Shown piece by piece: positions 35,989 through 44,683 of a DNA stretch of 64,000 bases. Both the position numbers and the translations under genes were made by a program. Below the pieces are notes generated by a model. That model made no database searches and was not told where the DNA came from. It saw nothing but the letters and a program-made list of their open reading frames with translations. The stretch's first letter is position 1. The number at the start of each line of letters is the position of its first letter. The stretch comes from Fischerella thermalis PCC 7521 (GTDB lineage: Bacteria; Cyanobacteriota; Cyanobacteriia; Cyanobacteriales; Nostocaceae): NCBI RefSeq assembly GCF_000317225.1, contig NZ_AJLL01000023.1, positions 62,001 through 126,000 on the forward strand, given 5' to 3'.

Positions 35989-36201
35989 TTGTTAAGGTCT
36001 AAGTTATACCAACAAAATTTTATATTATGTTCGCCGGGGGTTTGTGGGGAGGTGGGGTGATGGGGTGATGGGGAGTGGGAAAGTAGAGAAATTATTATCA
36101 ACCATTAACCACCAACCAACCACCAACAATCAACAATCAACTACATTTTGGTCACAATTGCGGGAAACTATAAAAGCAGAATGCTAAAGAGAGGAGAATC
36201 T

Positions 36202-36555
36202 ATGAGTTGGACGAAAGTTCTAGCAGCTGATACACTTTTCCCTGGTGCGCGAGAAGTAGTAAAAGTTGGTAGCCGGAAAATCCTGTTGCTGAATCATGAA
36301 GGTCAAGTTTATGCAGTAGACAATGCTTGTCCTCATCTAAAGTTGTCTCTGAAAAAGGGTAAAATTGTAGATGGGGCAATTGTTTGTCCTTGGCATCGTA
36401 GTGCTTTTGATCTCTGCACTGGTGAAGTCAAAGACTGGATTACATGGCCCCCTGTTGTTAGTAAGGCAATGAGTGTAGTATCACAAGAGAAAACACTCCC
36501 AGTTTATCCTGTGCGTGTGGAGGATGGAAGTATCTGGGTTGATGTAGCAGAATAA
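36202..36555 (+). CDS. Rieske (2Fe-2S) domain protein
   Basis: A 117-residue soluble protein made of one Rieske domain. Cluster ligands are in NACPHLKLSL and IVCPWHRSAFD (C-x-H and C-x2-H). Such short Rieske proteins act as ferredoxins or oxygenase components; no partner oxygenase or reductase is adjacent. The ATG at 36202 has GAGGAG 7 bases upstream; a longer frame from GTG at 36148 would include that site. The C-terminus PVYPVRVEDGSIWVDV is typical of nitrite-reductase small-subunit-like Rieske proteins. Confidence 0.88.
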   Translation: MSWTKVLAADTLFPGAREVVKVGSRKILLLNHEGQVYAVDNACPHLKLSLKKGKIVDGAIVCPWHRSAFDLCTGEVKDWITWPPVVSKAMSVVSQEKTLPVYPVRVEDGSIWVDVAE

Positions 36556-36845
36556 CTGCTGTATCTCATACTTGCTTGCATATCAAGCGATCGCCTGAGC
36601 AAAGTAGAATGCAAATTTGTTGTGGCGATCGCCCAAACATCATAATATTTTTATTAAAAAAGCAGTGGGGATTACTAGATCTGCCTTCTTCAAAAAGTGA
36701 AAAAACAGCCTATTGATAGATGCCAATAAACCCTCACTGTCAAATAATAGTGTGTTAGTAAAACTTTTACGTAATTTTTTGAGTTTTAGTGTGATTAAAC
36801 TCATAGTTTCATGCTCAAAGACGGCATAGACTCAGATTTAAGCAT
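36556..36845. other. intergenic region without gene
   Basis: 290 bases with two HIP1-like sites (gcgatcgc near 36586 and 36625) and AT-rich stretches. No gene or repeat that I can name. Confidence 0.4.
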
Positions 36846-37046
36846 ATGAATATCTCAGGTCGCAATTACAATATAGAACCTTACGAAGATCCTAATATAG
36901 ATCCCTATACAAACCCTGATAGTGAACCTTATGCTGATCCGAATGTGGAACCCTATGTAGATCCCAATCCTGAACCTTATGCTGATCCCAACGTGGAACC
37001 TTATACCAACTCTGATAGGTATGAGAGTTACTCAGAAATCAGGTAA
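36846..37046 (+). CDS. octapeptide-repeat microprotein
   Basis: A 66-residue acidic protein with six tandem octapeptides of consensus EPYxDPNx between residues 11 and 58 (for example EPYADPNV and DPYTNPDS). There is no hydrophobic segment. The underlying 24-bp DNA units differ at third codon positions (cct/ccc, aat/aac), which suggests selection on the protein rather than a recent DNA expansion. I recognise no family. The upstream Shine-Dalgarno is weak, and no neighbour indicates a role. Tyr/Asp/Pro/Asn-rich repeats can bind calcium or surface material, but this is speculation. Confidence 0.6.
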   Translation: MNISGRNYNIEPYEDPNIDPYTNPDSEPYADPNVEPYVDPNPEPYADPNVEPYTNSDRYESYSEIR

Positions 37047-37384
37047 TGTCCATTTTGTTGAGTTGTAAATAACTAGTATAAATCAGGTTCTACGCCGAGC
37101 GATGTCTAACGACAAGCCGCTTAGCGCCTATGCAGCTGTGCTATCACCCTTTGTGTTCGTTATTGTATGGATAAAAATATTGATTAAGTTATATAGCTAG
37201 TGGGCATTAGGTTGCTTGATTATGTGTAAATCTGTTAAAAATATTTACTAAGTATTACTTCATATCTTGCTCAATTCAATTTGAGTAGAGAATATAAATA
37301 TACAAGTTTTCAAGAGTTCATAGGAAGAATTTAGTCATCACTACGAGCTCTTGAGAGTCGTGTGCAGGAAAGGGGGTGAAAGTG

Positions 37385-37495
37385 ATGTACGATATTCCCA
37401 TACCTGATAACATCATTTACTTGATTGTTAAAATTAGCCTGGTCATTTTGGTGTTAAGTTTGTGGTTAGCCACCACTGCAACACCTGCATATTAA
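37385..37495 (+). CDS. 36-residue single-helix membrane microprotein
   Basis: ATG at 37385 follows an excellent Shine-Dalgarno (aagggggtga, 5 bases before the ATG). The product has a short polar start (MYDIPIPDN), one transmembrane helix (IIYLIVKISLVILVLSLWLA) and a short tail (TTATPAY). Size and shape resemble the small single-helix subunits of photosynthetic complexes, but I cannot match it to any named one. Upstream, at 37102-37200, another 32-codon hydrophobic frame exists without a good Shine-Dalgarno and is not called. Confidence 0.55.
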   Translation: MYDIPIPDNIIYLIVKISLVILVLSLWLATTATPAY

Positions 37496-37566
37496 TTAGA
37501 TATTGTTTGAGATATTGTTTGTTGTTCGTTCCAACCACCAACGGTCAACAACCATTTACCAACATC

Positions 37567-37737
37567 TTAACTAGCATGTGACCAGTCGCTAAGTGTTTCA
37601 TATTCCTGCTTTTTCTGGCGCTGGCGTACTGGTTTTAAAGGAGTACCAATATCCACGTTCCGAAAAGACTGTTTTTTCCTTGTGGATTTGGGTGCTTTTG
37701 TGTTTATGTCAGTTTGTGTAGTTGTTATTGTAATCAC
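37567..37737 (-). CDS. possible small basic protein
   Basis: A 56-codon frame starting at GTG: an N-terminal Thr-rich stretch (ITITTTQTDINTKAPK), then a basic part (RKKQSFRNVDIGTPLKP, RQRQKKQEYETLSDW). There is no strong ribosome-binding site. The basic and polar composition is protein-like and the frame closes right after a meaningful end, but the family is not recognised. It could equally be a relic. Confidence 0.35.
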   Translation of the reverse strand: MITITTTQTDINTKAPKSTRKKQSFRNVDIGTPLKPVRQRQKKQEYETLSDWSHAS

Positions 37738-38021
37738 CTTAGTTTTTTAGAGAAAACAGTAATTTTAACTAAATAAATCTCAAAATCAATAGTCAATACT
37801 CTACTTAAATTCACGCATGTACCTTAGCTATGAAAATTGAGGCAGATTGTGATGTCACTGTGTCTAACAACAGGGTTATACCTACAGATGTGCATGAGCT
37901 GAGAATCTTCATCCTCAATGTATATCATCCGTTGTTGAACGTCTGTTTCCGGAAAAACGATTAAATAAACTTGAGTTTGTGAGGAAAATAACGTTTTTCT
38001 GGCATAAAAGATTATAGATTA

Positions 38022-38162
38022 CTAGCGATCGCTCGACCTCTGAGAATTAACGACAGAAAAGCCTCGACGCATGGGTGTTGTCTTAGCTAACTCCACTTGA
38101 AAAGTTACCCTGTCAGTCATATCGCCATTTTTAACTTCCAAAGTCCAGTTACCTAGACGCAT
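38022..38162 (-). pseudogene. C-terminal remnant of an unrecognised protein
   Basis: The minus strand reads LGNWTLEVKNGDMTDRVTF, then QVELAKTTPMRRGFSVV and ends at a tag (38022-38024). The first half looks like the terminal strands of a beta-sandwich domain. Upstream the frame is cut by the divergent alpha-2-macroglobulin remnant at 38165. Probably a 3' relic of a larger gene. Confidence 0.45.
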
Positions 38163-38164
38163 AT

Positions 38165-38350
38165 GCTAATCGCGATCGCATTGTTGCTTATGCAGATCAC
38201 TTGGAACCTGGGGTTTATAATTTGCATTACTTAGTGCTTTCTGTGATACCCGTTACTTTCAGCTATCCTGGTGCGGAAGCGCACCTGCAATATGCGCCAG
38301 AGGAGTTTGCACGGGTGGCGGAGTCTACGTTAGTGTTGGAGGAGAAATAG
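38165..38350 (+). pseudogene. C-terminal remnant of an alpha-2-macroglobulin-family gene
   Basis: Sixty-one codons read ANRDRIVAYADHLEPGVYN, then LHYLVLSVIPVTFSYPGAE and AHLQYAPEEFARVAESTLVL, ending at 38348-38350. This matches the last segment of bacterial alpha-2-macroglobulins (the region after the thioester domain, where the bait-and-trap protease inhibitor ends). The other 1500 or more residues are absent. It is a truncated relic. Confidence 0.7.
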
Positions 38351-38446
38351 CTAAAGCTGATCATTGAGTTCACCAAAACGCGCCTTGAGCAAATTTTCTA
38401 CCACAAGGCGTTGTCCTCGTCGTTCTGTTTGTTGTTCCCATTTTAA
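38351..38446 (-). pseudogene. C-terminal remnant of a DUF4351/Rpn-type protein
   Basis: The minus strand reads LKWEQQTERRGQRLVVENLL and KARFGELNDQL then a tag. This is the DUF4351-like tail found on many cyanobacterial Rpn/PD-(D/E)XK nuclease-like proteins (usually EWEERGEQ..., then VRFGELD). Its stop codon directly follows the stop of the convergent alpha-2-macroglobulin remnant. The catalytic part is missing. Confidence 0.6.
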
Positions 38447-38593
38447 GGTGCGATCGCAGTTTATTTATCAACAGAAAGGTTATTTGGAGGTGGGGAGGTG
38501 GGGTGATGGGGTGATGGGGGGAGTAAATAGTTTAAAGGAGATTGCTGAATTTGGTCATGAATGGTGTTTGTCTACATTTTGTAGAGACGTAGC

Positions 38594-38803
38594 ATTGCTA
38601 CGTCTGTACCCATTGCTACGTCTGTACCCATTGCTACGTCTGTACCCATTGCTACGTCTGTACCCATTGCTACGTCTGTACCCATTGCTACGTCTGTACC
38701 CATTGCTACGTCTGTACCCATTGCTACGTCTGTACCCATTGCTACGTCTGTACCCATTGCTACGTCTGTACCCATTGCTACGTCTGTACCCATTGCTACG
38801 TCT
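38594..38803. repeat. 18-bp tandem array, 11 full units plus a partial
   Basis: Unit attgctacgtctgtaccc, repeated 11 times without a mismatch from 38594 to 38791, then a partial copy to 38803. It starts inside a perfect palindrome, agacgtagca-t-tgctacgtct (38585-38605). Open frames exist on both strands only because the unit is 18 bp (six codons) long; they are not genes. A gtgggga-type STRR run (about 38488-38520) precedes it. Confidence 0.95.
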
Positions 38804-39047
38804 GGTCACACCCGTAAATTGTAAATTCATATTTTGATTCAGCAACGCCGTTTAAAGAATAAGTAACAACCAACAATCAACAATCAACCACTACAAATAA
38901 CATCAACGGAAATTGCGCCTCTATTGTTCGGTTATACGACTTTCACCATTGCACAAAGATCGATAACCTCGTAAGTAACAGTGAAAAAGTAGTGAAAACT
39001 CTGCCTTAAACGCTGGATGTCGCTGTTGAACTAAGGGGTGAATACCT

Positions 39048-40535
39048 GTGTACAAATGGATCTTGCCTAGTCTGAGCGAAGTATTAGCCGATAGTCAATC
39101 AACTATGGGTTCTTGTTCATCTACAAAGGCTCAACAACAGTGGCGCTTATGCGTGGCGGCTACACAACAATTGCTGTTAGATACCTTAACGCTTGACGGA
39201 GATGTAACGCAAGGATTGGTTTTAGCTGCGCCAGCACCTGTGTTTGATGATCCTAAGTTGACTCAAAAGTTGCAGTCAATAGCTTTTACAGCAGAACCCT
39301 TTAATCATTTGGCATTAATGCCATTTCAGATGTCAGATCAGGAAGTTGCGATCGCAGCAGAAGCAACTATCTTTAATAAGTCAATTTTACCTTTGCTAAA
39401 AACAGATCCGTTAGCAAAAGAGCAGTTTTGTCTGATTTTTACGAAAAAATTTAGATTAGTTCTAGTTTTAGCAGAAGAAAACGGTCAAAAAACCTTTTTA
39501 TTTTCCTTTGATTCAGAGGTGGTGCAGCAGGCGTGGCGAGCATTGAGCGCACGGGTAATGTTGAGTAATCCTGATTTGTTTGCTGAACTTGAGGAGACAG
39601 TACAGAACTATTACCCTACTGCACCTGATTATCGCACAGTCATGCAGTTTAGCCAATTGTTGCTAGCGGAATTACCGGAGCAAGAAGGGACAAGGGACTG
39701 GGGTCTAGGAACAAGGGAAGCAATAGAGGGATCGCTTGAGCAGGAACAAAAAGCTGAGATGAATTCCTGTTACTCTGCATCACCAAATCCTGATGTGGAA
39801 ATGCTGCAAGCTTTTGCTCATGAAGTCCGTACTCCTTTGACAACTATTCGCACTATCACTAGACTATTGCTGAAACAGCGCGATTTACCTGCCAATGTCA
39901 TTAAGCGATTGAAAGTTATTGATCGTGAGTGTACCGAGCAGATAGACAGGATGGAATTGCTGTTTAGAGCAGCCGAACTAGAAACATCTGCTACAGATAA
40001 AGCTACAAGCCATCAACTGACAGCAATGAGTCTGGAGCAGGTGTTACAGGCGAGTATTCCCCGTTGGCAAGAAGCAGCTAGTCGGCGTAACTTGAAGTTG
40101 GATGTAGTTTTACCCCAGGATTTGCCGACTGTAGTTAGCAATCCTACCATGCTCGACCGGGTTCTCACAGGTTTAATAGAAAATTTCACCCGTAATTTAC
40201 CTGCGGGTAGCCATATTCAAGTACAGGTTATTCCTGCTGGCGATCAACTAAAGTTGCAATTACTGCCTCTGGTGGGGGATAATGACGCAGCGTTTGTATC
40301 GAACTGTACACCACCAATTCGCAAGGCTCTTGGTCAGTTACTGATGTTCCAACCAGAAACAGGTACAATCAGCTTGAATCTCAATGCCACTAAGCATTTA
40401 TTTCAGGCTATTGGTGGCAAATTGATTGTGCGTGAGCGTCCTCGTTATGGAGAGGTTTTAACAGTCTTCTTACCTTTAGAAGGATCGGAAAAGCAAGGGA
40501 ATTCAAAGTTCAAAATTCAACATTCAAAAGTATAA
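39048..40535 (+). CDS. sensor histidine kinase with unusual N-terminal domain
   Basis: A 495-residue cytoplasmic kinase. Residues 1-205 form a domain I cannot name (a DICT-like sensory region is possible); H258 in AFAHEVRTPLTTIRTI is the phosphorylation site; the ATPase domain is diverged (GLIENFTRNLP as N-box, weak G-boxes), ending GKLIVRERPRYGEVLTVFLP. Residues about 211-228 (QEGTRDWGLGTREAIEGS) and the last 14 residues are encoded by repeat-like DNA. Start is GTG with aaggggtga upstream. It lies 588 bases before the phototaxis operon; a link is only positional. Confidence 0.8.
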   Translation: MYKWILPSLSEVLADSQSTMGSCSSTKAQQQWRLCVAATQQLLLDTLTLDGDVTQGLVLAAPAPVFDDPKLTQKLQSIAFTAEPFNHLALMPFQMSDQEVAIAAEATIFNKSILPLLKTDPLAKEQFCLIFTKKFRLVLVLAEENGQKTFLFSFDSEVVQQAWRALSARVMLSNPDLFAELEETVQNYYPTAPDYRTVMQFSQLLLAELPEQEGTRDWGLGTREAIEGSLEQEQKAEMNSCYSASPNPDVEMLQAFAHEVRTPLTTIRTITRLLLKQRDLPANVIKRLKVIDRECTEQIDRMELLFRAAELETSATDKATSHQLTAMSLEQVLQASIPRWQEAASRRNLKLDVVLPQDLPTVVSNPTMLDRVLTGLIENFTRNLPAGSHIQVQVIPAGDQLKLQLLPLVGDNDAAFVSNCTPPIRKALGQLLMFQPETGTISLNLNATKHLFQAIGGKLIVRERPRYGEVLTVFLPLEGSEKQGNSKFKIQHSKV

Positions 40536-40579
40536 GAGGCGTTAAAATTTGTAAATATCTGCGATCGCACATTAATTAT

Positions 40580-40679
40580 GGGCGTTGCATAAAATGGAGA
40601 TGAATGATGAACCGCCAAGAGCGCCAAGAATTAAGTTTTTCAACTAAAAGAGAAAATAAAATCATCCCGCTTTCTCTGC
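40580..40679 (+). repeat. dispersed direct repeat D2 (100 bp)
   Basis: Same sequence as D1 (34577-34685) with one substitution (gggcgttgc for gggtgttgc) and lacking nine bases (around atagacgcc). It sits in the 587-base space between the histidine kinase and the phototaxis operon. Confidence 0.8.
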
Positions 40680-40874
40680 AGTTCTATGTACCTTCCTCAC
40701 ACGGGTAGAATTAGGCAGAATCTGCAACATTAAGCGATCGCTAGGTAAGTATGCAATTAGACTGAAAAAGAAATATAATATTTTTATACAACGGTTGAAA
40801 GCTGAAGATTCTTCCAAGTTTTTGGCAAAAACCCTTGCAAATAAATACTTTTGTTAAGCAAGTGATAAAAAAAT

Positions 40875-40907
40875 ACAGTATTTTTACTGTTATTACAGTT
40901 GTAATAA
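40875..40907 (+). promoter_or_regulatory. three nested inverted repeats upstream of the phototaxis operon
   Basis: Overlapping perfect dyads: acagta-tttt-tactgt (40875-40890), actgt-tatt-acagt (40886-40899) and ttattac-agtt-gtaataa (40890-40907). They lie 216 bases before the first operon gene in an otherwise AT-rich leader. Spacing and overlap suggest alternative or cooperative binding of a dimeric regulator, but no known operator is matched. Confidence 0.4.
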
Positions 40908-41122
40908 TTGAATAATATAATAAATTGTACTCGACTATAGTTCATCTTCAAGTAACGGCTGACTCTATAAATCTAGTCAAAAGATGAGACAAAATATCCA
41001 TCATAAAATTAAGTAAAATAAACAGTTTTTAATTAAAATAAACTTATTTTTGATTCATATTTATTAATGAATCAAAGGTAATTTTGTGTCTAGTAATTGT
41101 TTAATAACTCTATATTAAAACA

Positions 41123-42301
41123 ATGGATAGTAAAATGATGAGTTTTATAGAAAAAAGTAATTTCTCACAACTGATTTGCGAATTTAACAATTGCATAAAA
41201 TTACAATATAACGGTGAATTAAAAATCAAAATAGTTAAGGGACAAGTCTATACTTTTTACTATCGTTTAGGTAGGATTGTATGGGCAACTGGGGGTTCTC
41301 ATCCTTTCCGGCGTTGGCGTAGACTAATGGCACAATATTGTCCACAAATTGATATTACACAAGTGCGATCGCAATTAATTAATTTATCAATAGATTATTG
41401 GGATTATTGTGTCCTAGAAACTTTGTATTCTCAACAGAAAATCAACAGAGAACAGATTAACACCATTACTGAAAGCACTATTAACGAATTGCTGTTTGAT
41501 TTAATACAAGAAGCAAAATATGGTGAAATTGACTATGAACGCCAACAGCAAATTATTTTAAATTCACCAATGAGTTTTACAAATGTACAGATGGCTTTGC
41601 AGGAAGTACAACAATTATGGCAAGCTTGGTTAGCAGCAGGTTTAGCAAAATTTTCTCCTAATTTAGCACCAATAGTATGCCAACCAGAGGAGCTACAACA
41701 ACAAGTTAGCCCCCAAATATATCAGAAGTTTATTTCTTTAATGACAGGTAAGCATACATTACGTGATTTAGCAATCAAACTTAAACAAAATGTTTTACCA
41801 GTTACACGTTCTCTACTACCCTTTATCCTTAAAGGTGTGATAGAACTTGTAGAAGTTCCTGATCTACCGATGTTGCAACTAATTCATGGCAAAAATGTTT
41901 CATCATCTACACCAAATGTGCCAAAACGCCCACTTGTAGCCTGCATAGATGATAGTCCACAAGTTTGTCAAATGCTAGAGCAAATGCTGGTACCAAATGG
42001 CTTTAGATGTCTTAAAATTCAAGACCCTATTCAAGCATTACCTAATTTAATTCAAAATAAACCAGATTTAATATTTTTAGATCTGATCATGCCAGTAATT
42101 AATGGTTATGAAATGTGTACACAAATACGACGTATTTCTACCTTTACAAACACACCAATTATTATTCTTACCAGCCAAGATGGTCTTTTAGACAGAATTC
42201 GTACTAGGGTAATAGGTGCAACAGAATTTATTTCCAAACCTATTACCGTTGATAAAACTATGGCTTTAATACGCAAATATCTACATCCTGCAATCAATTA
42301 A
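41123..42301 (+). CDS. PATAN-domain response regulator, PixG/PatA-like (first)
   Basis: A 392-residue regulator: N-terminal PATAN/DUF4388-type domain (about residues 8-250, with GRIVWATGGSHPFRRWRRLM and LINLSIDYWDYCVLETL) and a C-terminal receiver (270-390) with acceptor D320 in LIFLDLIMPVINGYE and the Lys in ISKPIT. PatA/PixG-type proteins act as output or adaptor regulators of chemosensory systems controlling pili. It heads the phototaxis cluster. AT-rich leader, no strong Shine-Dalgarno. It is about half identical to the next gene, so a tandem duplication is evident. Confidence 0.85.
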   Translation: MDSKMMSFIEKSNFSQLICEFNNCIKLQYNGELKIKIVKGQVYTFYYRLGRIVWATGGSHPFRRWRRLMAQYCPQIDITQVRSQLINLSIDYWDYCVLETLYSQQKINREQINTITESTINELLFDLIQEAKYGEIDYERQQQIILNSPMSFTNVQMALQEVQQLWQAWLAAGLAKFSPNLAPIVCQPEELQQQVSPQIYQKFISLMTGKHTLRDLAIKLKQNVLPVTRSLLPFILKGVIELVEVPDLPMLQLIHGKNVSSSTPNVPKRPLVACIDDSPQVCQMLEQMLVPNGFRCLKIQDPIQALPNLIQNKPDLIFLDLIMPVINGYEMCTQIRRISTFTNTPIIILTSQDGLLDRIRTRVIGATEFISKPITVDKTMALIRKYLHPAIN

Positions 42302-42843
42302 TTATTCTGGTGATGTAAATGATTTACTACAGAAAAAAGTATAAAAGCTAGAAAAATTTGGAGATATAATTTTTATTTATCCGCAATTATTTAACTAAAT
42401 ACTAAAATTTTTGCTATTAGGGCAAATCAATGTTTGCATAGTATTTTTTAAATAAAATTACCTAGATAACTACTAGTAGCTCATAGCTGTAACAATAGAG
42501 TTAGATTGAAAAATCAGAAGTTCTACGGATATATATTTTTTAACACAATTGCAATAATCAAATTATAAACAAATATAACTTTTCTGTGTAAAACATAATA
42601 AGCTAGAACTACTAAATTTACAAGGCTGATTAGGCTTAGGTTGTTGTAGTTCAGGTACGGTATGACAGAGTTAGAGGTGTGAATAAATTTCCCAAAACTT
42701 TCTATTTTTGAAAACATTTTATATATCAATAATCTACATCCAAAAATTTGTATAAGCTAGAGAAAGCAACTATAAATTACCTTATTTTTGTTATCAATAA
42801 TTCTGATGTAATACAACATACATATACTTAGGAGAAAGTAAAA
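42302..42843. other. 542-base gap between the two PATAN regulators
   Basis: Very AT-rich. A minus-strand frame (42523-42729) is low-complexity and has no supporting signal. No repeat or hairpin stands out. It may contain a second promoter for the downstream genes, which start with a strong Shine-Dalgarno. Confidence 0.4.
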
Positions 42844-44025
42844 ATGAATTTTCCTCAACAGATGAATGTGAAGAATTTACTATTGGAATTCTTACACTTT
42901 AATCAGACGCTCTATAGTGGCACATTAGATATTACAACTAGTTATCTTCAGAAATTTCGTATTTACTATCATCAAGGAAGTATTATTTGGGGAACAGGTG
43001 GTGTTCACCCCCATCGGCGCTTTCGCAGACATATGGCTCAAAATTTTCCACAAGTTGATTTACAGAGTCTACAATGGCGTTGGCAAAATCTATCAATCAA
43101 TAACTGGGATTACCAGTTATTGAGAACCTTACATCAAATGCAAAAAATAGAATGGTCACAAATAAATACAATTGTAGAGAATACCGTTACAGAAATATTA
43201 TTTGATATCATCCAAGAGGCACATTGTACCCACGTATTCTGCGATCGCTGTTCAGAAATTGTTTTAGATGCACCGATTATTCTTACAAACACAGAAATTA
43301 TTTTGCGTCGCACATATCAATTATGGCAGAATTGGGCAAAAGCGGGTTTAGCAGCAATTTCTCCTAATTTAGCACCTTCCCTAAATCAACCAGAACAACT
43401 GCAACACCAAGTTAGTCAAAGTGCATACAAAAGTTTTATAAATTTGCTTAATGGTAACTATACTTTGTATGATATTGCAATAAAAACAAAACAAAATATT
43501 TTGCCTATTACTCTTTATTTATCACCACATATAAACCAAGGAAAAATTCAACTAAAAGAAGTTAAAGACTGGTACTTAAATTTATCTAATAACGCTGCAA
43601 CATCTGTAGATAAATATCTAATACCAAAGAGAAATCAACTAGTTGCTTATGTAGATGATAGTCCACAATTAGGTCAGACATTGGGAAAAATTATTATTGA
43701 TCATGGTTTGAGATTTATTCATATTCAAGACTCTACACAAGCTTTAGTTAATTTAATTGAGCAAAAGCCAGATTTAATTTTTTTAGATTTAATAATGCCA
43801 TACACTAGTGGTTATGAAATTTGCGCTCAATTAAGAAAAATTTCTTTTTTTGCTAAGACGCCAATAATTATTTTAACTGGTAGCAATGGAATTTTTGACA
43901 GAACTCGCGCTAAAGTCGTAGGCTCTACAGATTTTCTCAATAAGCCAATTGTAGTTGATCAAGTTATGGCTATGCTAAACAAATATTTGCCAGTGCAGTC
44001 TTTTGCTAATCTTAGTAAGTTATAA
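42844..44025 (+). CDS. pixG: PATAN-domain response regulator, PixG-like (second)
   Basis: A 393-residue paralogue of the preceding gene with the same layout: PATAN domain (GSIIWGTGGVHPHRRFRRHM, QNLSINNWDYQLLRTL) and C-terminal receiver with acceptor D315 in LIFLDLIMPYTSGYE and Lys in FLNKPIV. AGGAG lies 8 bases before the ATG. It directly precedes the CheY, CheW, MCP and CheA genes, the position of PixG in Pix-type phototaxis operons, so the name is by position and domain order. Confidence 0.85.
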   Translation: MNFPQQMNVKNLLLEFLHFNQTLYSGTLDITTSYLQKFRIYYHQGSIIWGTGGVHPHRRFRRHMAQNFPQVDLQSLQWRWQNLSINNWDYQLLRTLHQMQKIEWSQINTIVENTVTEILFDIIQEAHCTHVFCDRCSEIVLDAPIILTNTEIILRRTYQLWQNWAKAGLAAISPNLAPSLNQPEQLQHQVSQSAYKSFINLLNGNYTLYDIAIKTKQNILPITLYLSPHINQGKIQLKEVKDWYLNLSNNAATSVDKYLIPKRNQLVAYVDDSPQLGQTLGKIIIDHGLRFIHIQDSTQALVNLIEQKPDLIFLDLIMPYTSGYEICAQLRKISFFAKTPIIILTGSNGIFDRTRAKVVGSTDFLNKPIVVDQVMAMLNKYLPVQSFANLSKL

Positions 44026-44310
44026 ATTGGTTATGTGTTAAATATCAATTCAAGAAGTTATTCATAATTTTGAATCTAGGAAAATACTTAATTAGGATAT
44101 CTGAATAAAATAGATTATTATCTGTATTAAAAAATGTAAACTTTATAAATTATACGTATTGATACTGAACCTATTTAACAACAAATATCTCAGAATAAAA
44201 AAATCAGTGGAGATATGATAAATATTTTTTCCTATCACCCTACTATAATATCTCCAAACTGTTGCTAATACATGTTATTGATCTTTTTGCAAAAAAGATT
44301 TGATTTTGCT

Positions 44311-44673
44311 ATGAATACTGTTTTAGTTGTAGAAGATGGATTAACTGATTTAGAACTAATTTGTAATTGCTTACAACAAGCTGGATATTCCGTTATTAAA
44401 GCAAAAAGTAGTGAAGAAGCAGAAGAAAAGCTGTTACAAAGTCAGCCAGATTTAATTTTTCTCGATGTAATCTTACCAGGTAAAAGTGGTTTTGAGATAT
44501 GTCGAGAAATTAAAAGTAACCCTGCCACAAATAAAATTCCTGTAATTTTTTGTTCTACGAAAAATAGCGAAGTTGATAAGTTATGGGGCAATATGTTAGG
44601 CGGTGATGCTTATCTCAGTAAACCAATCAATCAAGATGAGCTTGTGGTTACAGTGAAGCAATTAATTAAGTGA
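44311..44673 (+). CDS. pixH: CheY-like response regulator (PixH type)
   Basis: A 120-residue single receiver domain: VLVVEDGLTDLEL, acceptor Asp in DLIFLDVILPGKSGFE, Ser/Thr in IFCSTKNS and Lys in YLSKPIN. The start at 44311 (MNTVLVVED) matches the family; 13 codons upstream are open. The CheW gene begins 10 bases after its stop. By position it is PixH, the stand-alone CheY of the phototaxis operon. Confidence 0.88.
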   Translation: MNTVLVVEDGLTDLELICNCLQQAGYSVIKAKSSEEAEEKLLQSQPDLIFLDVILPGKSGFEICREIKSNPATNKIPVIFCSTKNSEVDKLWGNMLGGDAYLSKPINQDELVVTVKQLIK

Positions 44674-44683
44674 TCGGCAAGAG

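Noticed and set aside
37102-37200. 32-codon hydrophobic frame upstream of the 36-residue microprotein
   Set aside because: Poor ribosome-binding site, and its 5' half looks like dispersed GC-rich repeat DNA.
38594-38803. Possible CRISPR array
   Set aside because: Units are head to tail with no spacers, and no cas genes are present.
38555-38845. Long open frames on both strands through the 18-bp tandem array (RSNGYR-type repeats)
   Set aside because: They exist only because the repeat unit is 18 bp without stops; no ribosome-binding site or non-repeat domain.
42523-42729. Minus-strand frame between the two PATAN regulators
   Set aside because: AT-driven composition, no ribosome-binding site, no recognised motif.
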